Assembly (NCBI GenBank): GCA_031281685.1
Contig: JAITFA010000128.1
Location: 1 to 5,499 of the forward strand
Length of the DNA: 5,499 nt
Reading direction: 5' to 3'
Origin: Treponema sp.
GTDB lineage: Bacteria > Spirochaetota > Spirochaetia > Treponematales > Breznakiellaceae
Shown: positions 1-5,321 of the stretch, one piece after another
Numbering within the stretch: position 1 is the stretch's first letter
Layout of the letters: each line of letters begins with the position of its first letter
Translations under genes and position numbers: made by a program
The notes under the pieces: generated by a model
Told to the model about the DNA's origin: nothing
What the model saw: the letters and a program-made list of their open reading frames with translations, nothing else
Databases searched by the model: none

Positions 1-1080
1 AAAGCAAGCCTTAACTCGCCGTTTGTCGTGTCTATTGATGTGCCGTCAGGGTGCTTTGACGAGTGGCTGCCGGGTATGCCGCTCCTGCGGGCTGATGCGA
101 CACTCGGCATAGAACCGCTCAAGGCAGCGCTGTACAAGCCGCTTGTTCGCATTGCCGCTGGAACCATACTACCAGTTGGCGAATTCTTTGCGCCAAAGCA
201 GATGGCGCTGTTTTTCCGCCGTACTGAACAGCGTATCGAACTGCTTGACTGGGAGGAGACGCGGCGGCGTATCTCTGTGATCAAGCCCGACGCCTATAAG
301 TACGAGCGGGGTGTGGCGGAGATTCACGCTGGTTCAGTGGGGAGCGCGGGCGCGGCGCGGATAGCGGCGCAAGGCGCGCTTTCAGCGGGTGCGGGAATCA
401 CGCGGCTCATTGTTGACGACGCGCTCTATCCGATAGTGGCGGTCAATGCCGGTGGCGCGATGGTGGCTCCCGTGAGCGCGACTCTGGCGCCAGAGACATC
501 AGCGCCGCGCTTTGAAAGCAACGCCATCTTGCTTGGCCCGGGCTGGGGACGCAGCGCTAATCGCTTCACTACGCTGGATGCGGCGCTTGCGCGGGAGGCG
601 GCGGGAATACCGCTCATTCTGGATGCGGACGCTATTGCGCTGGCAAAAGGGCGCGTCTTTCACGGGAACGCGATACTGACGCCACATGCGGGGGAGTTTG
701 CCGCGTATACTGGTTTACACAAGGAAGCTGCGCTCGCAAATCCCTATCCAATATTGACGGCGCTGGCGCGTGAAAAGCAGGCGACAATACTGTTCAAGAG
801 CCATGTTCTCATCATAGCCGCACCGGATGGGCGCGTTGGTGTTGTTGATGGTATGACACCGGCGCTGGGCGCAGGGGGCAGTGGCGATCTCTTGGCTGGC
901 GTCTGCGTCGCTCTTGCGGCTCGTATGAAACGCGCTGACGCCTTCGATGGCTACACCTGCGCGACTTGCGCAGCTACCTTGCTCATTGAGGCGGCGCGTG
1001 GCGTCAACGCCTTTGTTGACCCACTTGATTTAGCCACATGTGTCGGCAAAGTCGCTGGCGCGGCATGGCTTGGTAAATAA
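1..1080 (+). CDS. nnr: Bifunctional NAD(P)H-hydrate epimerase/dehydratase, 5'-truncated by the window edge
   Basis: The reading frame is open from base 1, so the true start lies upstream; the GTG at 28 is internal. Counting from codon 1, residues 9-70 are the end of a YjeF_N (NAD(P)HX epimerase) domain. The IDVPSG motif is at 12-17, followed by an AD-T-G-x-x-x-KAAL segment and an AGTILPV stretch. The C-terminal ADP/ATP-dependent NAD(P)HX dehydratase domain (NnrD, ribokinase-like) follows from about 95. Visible motifs are GPGWG (179-183), DADAIAL (208-214), TPHAGEF (227-233) and GGSGDLLAG (292-300), whose Asp296 is the expected catalytic base. Known role of the family: the epimerase interconverts R- and S-NAD(P)HX and the dehydratase restores NAD(P)H, a cytosolic metabolite-repair step. 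Oddities: the usual S-H-K-G entry to the kinase domain reads KYERG, and the usual GPGLG has Trp. It ends with TAA 16 nt before the next gene, so it probably heads or continues an operon. Family assignment is firm; full length is unknown. Confidence 0.93.
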   Translation, partial: KASLNSPFVVSIDVPSGCFDEWLPGMPLLRADATLGIEPLKAALYKPLVRIAAGTILPVGEFFAPKQMALFFRRTEQRIELLDWEETRRRISVIKPDAYKYERGVAEIHAGSVGSAGAARIAAQGALSAGAGITRLIVDDALYPIVAVNAGGAMVAPVSATLAPETSAPRFESNAILLGPGWGRSANRFTTLDAALAREAAGIPLILDADAIALAKGRVFHGNAILTPHAGEFAAYTGLHKEAALANPYPILTALAREKQATILFKSHVLIIAAPDGRVGVVDGMTPALGAGGSGDLLAGVCVALAARMKRADAFDGYTCATCAATLLIEAARGVNAFVDPLDLATCVGKVAGAAWLGK

Positions 1081-1082
1081 AC

Positions 1083-1087
1083 AGGAG
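1083..1087 (+). promoter_or_regulatory. Ribosome binding site AGGAG fixing the start at 1097
   Basis: AGGAG lies 9 nt upstream of the ATG at 1097, in the 16-nt gap after the nnr stop. It supports ATG 1097 over an upstream in-frame start at 1040, which would overlap nnr and has no such motif. It is the clearest Shine-Dalgarno sequence in the window. Confidence 0.75.
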
Positions 1088-1096
1088 TATATTTTT

Positions 1097-1810
1097 ATGG
1101 AAGAACTGCGGGAAATTAAGAAACCTTCGACGACCGTGTCGCCGGATAACGATGACGTGTGGGAGCTTTCAAGGCAAGGAGGCGCCGCGCTGCCTGATGC
1201 CGAGACAACCTACTACTACTCACGCAAACACAGGCTTGAACATTCATCAAGGACGGTGCGGGAATTGCATGATCCCGATGCTGATAGCAAATGGGGACGC
1301 GGCTTTCATCTCTTCAGCAGACTTGGCCGCCATCCACCCCAGAAAATGCTATTGGGTTCTCTTGCAATACTCTGTCTGTTTATTTTATTTGTCTCCCTCT
1401 TTACCAAACAGATGGGAATCAAACATCTCGGCGGCAACGACATTACAGCCGAGGCGCAGCGTTTCGATGGCATGACCGTCATTGTCATAAACAAAGTCTT
1501 TAAGGAAGAAAACGTTGGCAGCGTGTATAGCGGCGCGGTTGATGTGGTGGTGGGACCATCGCCGCGTCCTCAACCTACGATACGGCGTAATCCCTTTGCT
1601 GAAAAAGACGTGGTCGTTGATGAAGACCATCCCCTTATTGTCGAGCGGCTCGAATTCACCCTTGAACCAGAGGAAGTATACGAGTTGATCCTGCCTTATG
1701 AGGCGCCGGATTTTGTGTTACTCATGCAGATTAGCGACGAAGAGCATATTAGCCTGCGGCTGAAAGCGAGTCGCCCATTCAGTCTTTTTGGTATAGGGTT
1801 ACAGCGATGA
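1097..1810 (+). CDS. Single-pass membrane protein of unknown function (237 aa)
   Basis: Not recognised as a named family. The ATG at 1097 is chosen because AGGAG precedes it at 9 nt. Three regions are visible. Residues 1-83 are a hydrophilic, charged, presumably cytoplasmic segment with a YYYSRKHRLEHSSR stretch near 39-52. Residues about 84-103 form one hydrophobic helix (LLGSLAILCLFILFVSLF). Residues 104-237 are an extracytoplasmic domain containing a VIVINKVF strand (128-135), a proline-rich patch (154-160) and an acidic, beta-rich C-terminal part (170-222). There is no N-terminal signal peptide, so a type II (N-in, C-out) topology is inferred from basic residues before the helix. The layout resembles small bitopic envelope proteins, but no motif supports a specific role. 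It lies 16 nt after nnr and its TGA overlaps the next ATG (ATGA, 1807-1810), so it is probably co-transcribed and coupled with both neighbours. Confidence 0.85.
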   Translation: MEELREIKKPSTTVSPDNDDVWELSRQGGAALPDAETTYYYSRKHRLEHSSRTVRELHDPDADSKWGRGFHLFSRLGRHPPQKMLLGSLAILCLFILFVSLFTKQMGIKHLGGNDITAEAQRFDGMTVIVINKVFKEENVGSVYSGAVDVVVGPSPRPQPTIRRNPFAEKDVVVDEDHPLIVERLEFTLEPEEVYELILPYEAPDFVLLMQISDEEHISLRLKASRPFSLFGIGLQR

Positions 1811-2214
1811 TCCAATTTTACTTTTTATCAATAGTCTGTAACGCGCTTGCTGGTTACGCCCTGACCCGTAATACTGATGAGCTTGACGACATTAAGCCTC
1901 AACCCCTTTTCACGCTGTCGGCGCGTAACCCGACCTTCCGCTTGTTACTCGGCTTGCTGTCGTCTGTTACAGGGCTGTTCAAATTGCTATCCGCGACTGA
2001 TATCCCCGTTGCCGGTGATATGATTCCGGCGCTCACCGGCATTGGCAGCGGCGTACTCTTGTTCTACGACTACTACGCGAACACCAGCACGCTCAAGATC
2101 GAGTCCAAGCTGGGGACCTTTCTGACTGAGAAGAAAACCAAAAAGGGCTTTGGCGTGTGGTCATGCGTGGTTGCGGCGCTACACTTTCTCTTTCCACACA
2201 TGTTATTCTTTTAG
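1807..2214 (+). CDS. Small polytopic membrane protein of unknown function (135 aa)
   Basis: Not recognised. Hydrophobicity suggests four membrane segments, at about 2-19, 43-63, 68-88 and 116-134. The loop at 20-42 is acidic then polar (NTDELDDIKPQP). The basic loop at 98-115 (ESKLGTFLTEKKTKKGFG) is probably cytoplasmic by the positive-inside rule. The even helix count puts both ends on the same side. The start ATG overlaps the previous stop by 4 nt and no strong Shine-Dalgarno is present (only TAGGG nearby), so it most likely depends on translational coupling to the upstream bitopic protein. That arrangement suggests the two are made in a fixed ratio and may form a complex (inference). The stop TAG is 2 nt before the mutT start. 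No catalytic motif, transporter signature or binding site is visible. Confidence 0.83.
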   Translation: MIQFYFLSIVCNALAGYALTRNTDELDDIKPQPLFTLSARNPTFRLLLGLLSSVTGLFKLLSATDIPVAGDMIPALTGIGSGVLLFYDYYANTSTLKIESKLGTFLTEKKTKKGFGVWSCVVAALHFLFPHMLFF

Positions 2215-2216
2215 AC

Positions 2217-2606
2217 ATGGACATAACAAAACGCTCGGTTGCGGGCATAGCGACAGAAAACAGCCAGCTCTTCATAGCAAGGCGCATCCCCGGCGGGGCT
2301 ATGGGCGAAAAGTGGGAGTTTCCCGGAGGCAAGGTGGAGCATGGCGAAAGCGACGCCGACGCCCTGCGCCGTGAGTACCTTGAAGAGTTTGGCGTTGACG
2401 TTACGGTAGGCGAGCAGCTTGCCAGCGCTGTTTTTGAGCATAATGGACAACGCCAGCTTTACGCCTACCGTGTTTCTTTTATTTCAATGCAATTCACCCT
2501 GACCGAACACACAACATGGCGCTGGGCAACGCTTGAAGAAATCGAGGCGCTGGACTTTGTGGATTCAGACCAAAAGCTATTGCCCTCGCTCAAAAACGTA
2601 CTTTGA
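2217..2606 (+). CDS. mutT: MutT-type Nudix hydrolase, probable 8-oxo-dGTP diphosphatase (129 aa)
   Basis: A complete Nudix box GX5EX7REUXEEXGU runs from Gly38 to Val60: G38, E44, R52-E53, E56-E57, G59, V60. The Glu residues would bind the catalytic Mg2+. It sits in the MutT-like context EKWEFPGGKVEHGES (31-45), preceded by a strand with IARR (20-23). The C-terminal part has the W-x-x-x-EEIEALDF pattern (103-114) and a D-x-K-L-L ending typical of MutT/CTP pyrophosphohydrolase-like members. Expected role: hydrolysis of oxidised dGTP or related nucleotides to monophosphates in the cytosol, preventing mutation. Length 129 aa matches E. coli MutT. ATG 2217 is preferred because the domain begins a few residues later; an upstream in-frame GTG (2157) would add residues encoded inside the preceding gene. 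No Shine-Dalgarno is visible, and the start lies 2 nt after the previous stop, so re-initiation is likely. Exact substrate cannot be read from the sequence. Confidence 0.92.
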   Translation: MDITKRSVAGIATENSQLFIARRIPGGAMGEKWEFPGGKVEHGESDADALRREYLEEFGVDVTVGEQLASAVFEHNGQRQLYAYRVSFISMQFTLTEHTTWRWATLEEIEALDFVDSDQKLLPSLKNVL

Positions 2607-3540
2607 TGGAAAGACCAGCGTCCAAGACTGAGTAAGCCGCGCCGATGACGCCCGCGCTTTGGGGCGGGTTATTGCCGCTGGTACTGCTGCTCCCCTGCCA
2701 TATAGCAACCGACGTACCCTTCAACGCGCTTATGCGCCGGTAGCCAATACTTAGCGCGACGCCCAGTTTGCTCACCGGGGACCAGGTGAACTCAAAGCGG
2801 GGTTCAAGCAGAAGCCCGCCTCTCGCGGTATCAGTGTACTGAGTTTTAGTGGTCAAGTGATCGTCCTGAGCGCTGTATGAAACTACGGTTCCCAACTGCA
2901 ACGCCGCTGACACATTGAATACGTCAAGGAAGGGATAGCTCACCGCGATACCGCCCAACACCATGTTCCACATTTGGGAGTAGCTGATAACCGCGCCTGA
3001 GAAGAACTGGCGCCCGCTTGAATAATCGCCATACCCGTCCTGCCCATACCATGCAAAAAACATATAGGAATAGGCGAGATAAGCCTTGATCACCAGGAGC
3101 GAAGCAGGTATGGATACGCCAATGGAAGCATCCACCAGTGTTGCCCCGCGTGTGTAGTTATCGTGTACAGAAAAGTGCGTTAGTTCAGCGCCTGTTCCCA
3201 TCCAGTCACGGTCTTCCATAACGCCGGTTCTGCTGGGAAACCCGAATCTGAACGAAAGAGCGGCGAAAAGGCCCTCCTGCTGTATAGGCTTCAGAGGTGA
3301 AAGCTCAAGCGCCGAGCCATAGGAGAAAAGCGGCTTCATATCCCAGAGTAACTGACTTAACAGCGTTTCCTCATCTTTATAGACCTGTTCCTCACTCTGC
3401 CCATATAAGAAGCCAAACGAGGCTGAACTTGATAAGGTATAAGAATCAAAATTCGATGTTGGCTGGCTTGCGTCTTGCGGGGTTTGCGCGCCCAAGCCAG
3501 AGATACTGACCAAAAGGAGCGGAACAAGTATACTTTTCAT
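2590..3540 (-). CDS. Omptin-family outer-membrane aspartyl protease (316 aa)
   Basis: A signal peptide is visible at residues 1-18 (MKSILVPLLLVSISGLGA, likely cleaved before Gln19). The rest is a beta-barrel pattern of alternating hydrophobic strands ending in a C-terminal Phe (KVRF), the usual outer-membrane insertion signal. Resemblance to E. coli OmpT is by recall, not by search: a strand with a YGQSEEQVY segment and LLSQLLWDMKP (46-70) matches the OmpT region KERVY...VSQLDWK. EDRDWM (109-114) matches OmpT DQDWM, giving Asp110 and Asp112 for catalytic D83/D85. QDDH (225-228) gives Asp226 and His228 for D210/H212. Length 316 aa is close to the 317-aa OmpT precursor. Known role: outer-membrane proteolysis at the cell surface, typically between basic residues; the target here is unknown. 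An upstream in-frame TAG (3556-3558) fixes the start at 3540. The stop overlaps mutT in antiparallel orientation by 17 nt. Confidence 0.85.
   Translation of the reverse strand: MKSILVPLLLVSISGLGAQTPQDASQPTSNFDSYTLSSSASFGFLYGQSEEQVYKDEETLLSQLLWDMKPLFSYGSALELSPLKPIQQEGLFAALSFRFGFPSRTGVMEDRDWMGTGAELTHFSVHDNYTRGATLVDASIGVSIPASLLVIKAYLAYSYMFFAWYGQDGYGDYSSGRQFFSGAVISYSQMWNMVLGGIAVSYPFLDVFNVSAALQLGTVVSYSAQDDHLTTKTQYTDTARGGLLLEPRFEFTWSPVSKLGVALSIGYRRISALKGTSVAIWQGSSSTSGNNPPQSAGVIGAAYSVLDAGLSIKVRF
2651..2673 (+). terminator. Weak candidate terminator for the nnr-mutT operon
   Basis: CCCGC (2651-2655) can pair with GCGGG (2664-2668) around an 8-nt loop, followed by TTATT. It is 45 nt past the mutT stop, inside the antisense strand of the omptin gene. 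The stem is only 5 bp and the T-run is interrupted, and the bases also encode omptin residues, so this may be chance. Confidence 0.22.
3506..3534 (+). promoter_or_regulatory. Probable promoter for the lipoprotein-DUF445 pair, inside the omptin coding sequence
   Basis: CTGACC (3506-3511) and TATACT (3529-3534) are separated by 17 nt, the ideal sigma-70 spacing. The -10 matches five of six consensus bases and the -35 four of six. The predicted start is around 3541, 0-3 nt before the ATG at 3544. An AGGAG at 3515-3519 is 24 nt from that ATG and lies inside the promoter spacer, so it would not be in the transcript. This suggests leaderless or near-leaderless translation. Confidence 0.5.
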
Positions 3541-3543
3541 ACA

Positions 3544-3927
3544 ATGAAAATTAGACTATGGCTTTATAGTGGTCAAGTTATACTGTTGCTCTTACTTTGT
3601 TCCTGTACCCGTTCCAATGAAGAAGCTCCGGTCATTCCACCCTTGACCAATCCCCTGTCCAGCCCGGTTGTAGGGTATGGCATTGTTAGAGTATCCTATA
3701 CCAATGTGGTTGACGAGCCGAACCCAAACGCGCTTTCCTTGGGCTACCTGCGACAAGGCTCAATCGTACAGGTTATTGAGCGTCGCTCAATAGCAAACAC
3801 ACAGGGACTTACAGAGTCATGGGTTTTGGTGGATGGTAATTATCAAGGCTGGCTACAGGAAGCTGTTATTGATATTTATGACAATGAAGCACAGGCGAAA
3901 ACCGCCGCGGAGTCGCTAACTAAATGA
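3544..3927 (+). CDS. Small lipoprotein with a bacterial SH3-like domain (127 aa)
   Basis: Starting at ATG 3544, the protein has a lipoprotein signal: MKIR, a hydrophobic core (VILLLLL, 12-18) and a Cys-Ser-Cys at 19-21. Cys21 best fits the lipobox (L-C-S-C); Cys19 is an alternative. A short low-complexity linker (22-44, rich in Pro and Ser) leads to an SH3b-like domain at about 45-110. Its features are GIVRVSYTNVVDEPNP (46-61) in place of the usual LNVRSGPS, LGYLRQGSIVQVIER (68-80) and the closing WVLVDGNYQGWLQEAVI (93-109), the typical W-x-x-V-x-x-G-x-x-GW-[LV] ending. Bacterial SH3 domains often bind cell-wall peptides; ligand and membrane face are not evident here. A start at the in-frame TTG 3475 is rejected because it would bury the signal peptide. 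The stop overlaps the next ATG (ATGA, 3924-3927), so it is coupled to the DUF445 gene. Its composition is visibly more AT-rich than nnr. Confidence 0.85.
   Translation: MKIRLWLYSGQVILLLLLCSCTRSNEEAPVIPPLTNPLSSPVVGYGIVRVSYTNVVDEPNPNALSLGYLRQGSIVQVIERRSIANTQGLTESWVLVDGNYQGWLQEAVIDIYDNEAQAKTAAESLTK
3550..3576 (-). promoter_or_regulatory. Possible promoter for the omptin gene, inside the lipoprotein coding sequence
   Basis: Read on the minus strand, TTGACC (3576-3571) is followed after 15 nt by TCTAAT (3555-3550). The -10 matches TATAAT at five of six positions and the -35 matches TTGACA at five of six, but the 15-nt spacer is short. A transcript starting about 7 nt past the -10 would begin near 3543, a few bases before the ATG at 3540, and no Shine-Dalgarno precedes that ATG. 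Tentative because spirochaete promoter consensus is not well fixed and AT-rich hexamers occur by chance. Confidence 0.35.
3908..3912 (+). promoter_or_regulatory. Ribosome binding site (CGGAG) for the DUF445 gene
   Basis: CGGAG lies 11 nt upstream of ATG 3924, within the end of the lipoprotein gene. With the ATGA overlap, it allows both independent initiation and coupling. The match is modest. Confidence 0.4.
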
Positions 3928-5321
3928 AAACACTACTTATCTGGCTTGTTCCCCCGTTTATCGGGGCAATTATTGGCTATGTTACCAACGCGCTTGCCAT
4001 CAAGATGCTGTTCCGGCCTCTCAAGGAGGTACGGCTCTGGGGTTTGCGCCTGCCGTTTACTCCCGGAATACTGCCCCGCCGCCGGCACGAGCTTGCGGAC
4101 AGCATTGGGCGCATGGTTGAGCAGGAATTACTGACGCCGGAAATCATACGTGAACGGCTCAGCCGGCCTGACGTGCGGATGTCTATAAAAAACTCCATAG
4201 CCAGCTATACGCAAAACCTGCTTGACACCCCGATAGCCACGCTGATAGAAAAACCAGCGGACCCGGCGTTCAGCGCCTTTTTCGGAGATCTGCTGCAAGA
4301 CTTTGGCAAGTCGCCAGCTTGTTCAGCGCTCATTGATTCCCTGCTCACATTTTTAATTGAACAGCTTGGCAAGGACAATGGTCTACTCAGCCACAGTGTC
4401 CGTGAACTGCTGGGTAATGAGGAAACCCAAACACTTCAGGACAACCTCAAACGGTATATCGAACAACGCCTCGGCGCTCAGTCGGGCGCGCTCGTGGAGA
4501 GCCTGTCTCCAGCGCTGAACAACGCCTATCCTTCAATTACACGCCTCTTGATCAGCTTCCTTCGGAAAGCCGAAGTTCACGCCCAGCTTGAGACTCAGGG
4601 ACGTATCTTTTTATCACATGCTATGGGCAAACTGAATCCTGTTCAGCGTTTCTTCGTCTCCGCCGGACAGTACGATCATACCCTTGCCGGGAAGATGCCG
4701 GAGCTCATCGACGACCTGATTCAGCAGGTTGATACATTGCTGGCTGATCGTGAGATACGGGAGCGTATCATCGCCTTTTTCTCGGCTTCGCTGCGGAGCC
4801 TGATTGATGAGCAGGATTCCCGTGAGCGTATGATCGGCTTTGTTGTGGATTTCCTGTTCTCCCACGCGGATACGCCGCTCAAGACCCTGATACAGAGCAT
4901 CAGCCGCAAGGACACGCAGGAACTTAGCTGGAAAGTCTTTGACTTTATCAAGAAACACCTTATTACCGGCGATCTTTCGTTTATACCCCGCTTCTTCAAG
5001 AGCTTTATCGAAAGCCACCGCGACCTGACACTGACCGGGGTACTGTCGCTGGATACGGCAAAAAAAGAATCGCTTGACACCTTACTCTGCGACAAGCTGT
5101 TATCCATCGCGGATGAACAGATCGGAGCGGCGCTTAAGTCCATCAACGTGCGGTCGCTGGTATCTGACCGGATTGATTCTCTTGATATGCTGCGGGTTGA
5201 ACACATTGTGCTTGATGTCATGGCGAACCAGCTCCAGTGGATCAATGTCTTCGGCGCGATACTTGGCGCGCTCATCGGAGTATTTCAATCTGGCTTTTCA
5301 TGGTTAACCCGCGGTTTGTAA
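3924..5321 (+). CDS. DUF445 (YheB-like) family membrane protein (465 aa)
   Basis: The N-terminus carries the hallmark of DUF445: a hydrophobic segment (4-22) running into GYVTNALAIKMLFRP (18-32) and then LPFTPGILPRRR (43-54), with HELADSIGRMV after it. The C-terminus has the matching ending, RVEHIVLDV (424-432) followed by a second hydrophobic helix (INVFGAILGALIGVFQ, 440-455). Between them, residues about 60-420 are a long soluble region of amphipathic helices with repeated RERL, RERII and RERMI patterns (near 77, 279 and 301), suggesting an elongated helical or repeat-like fold. The expected topology is two membrane helices at the ends with a large domain between. The family is widespread and its molecular function is not established; the Bacillus member YheB is known mainly as a membrane protein. 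It is coupled by ATGA overlap to the SH3-like lipoprotein upstream, which suggests a joint envelope role (inference). TAA at 5319-5321 ends it, with no clear terminator following. Confidence 0.9.
   Translation: MKTLLIWLVPPFIGAIIGYVTNALAIKMLFRPLKEVRLWGLRLPFTPGILPRRRHELADSIGRMVEQELLTPEIIRERLSRPDVRMSIKNSIASYTQNLLDTPIATLIEKPADPAFSAFFGDLLQDFGKSPACSALIDSLLTFLIEQLGKDNGLLSHSVRELLGNEETQTLQDNLKRYIEQRLGAQSGALVESLSPALNNAYPSITRLLISFLRKAEVHAQLETQGRIFLSHAMGKLNPVQRFFVSAGQYDHTLAGKMPELIDDLIQQVDTLLADREIRERIIAFFSASLRSLIDEQDSRERMIGFVVDFLFSHADTPLKTLIQSISRKDTQELSWKVFDFIKKHLITGDLSFIPRFFKSFIESHRDLTLTGVLSLDTAKKESLDTLLCDKLLSIADEQIGAALKSINVRSLVSDRIDSLDMLRVEHIVLDVMANQLQWINVFGAILGALIGVFQSGFSWLTRGL

Noticed and set aside
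1152..1475. A 107-aa forward open frame inside the bitopic membrane protein gene
   Set aside because: It lies wholly within a gene with a good ribosome site and clear membrane topology; its composition is irregular and it has no start signal of its own.
3515..3519. AGGAG as ribosome site for the lipoprotein gene
   Set aside because: It is 24 nt from the ATG, too far for normal initiation, and no in-frame start codon lies at a suitable distance.
3475..3543. TTG start for the lipoprotein, 23 codons upstream
   Set aside because: It would place charged residues before the signal peptide and lies antisense inside the omptin signal-peptide region. ATG 3544 gives a proper lipoprotein N-terminus.
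4614..5018. A 134-aa reverse open frame opposite the DUF445 gene
   Set aside because: Antisense to a well-supported family protein, with no recognisable domain or start signal.
4721..5275. A 184-aa reverse open frame opposite the DUF445 gene
   Set aside because: Its sequence is Ser/Arg-rich, as expected for the shadow of a GC-containing forward gene. The forward frame carries the conserved DUF445 ends.
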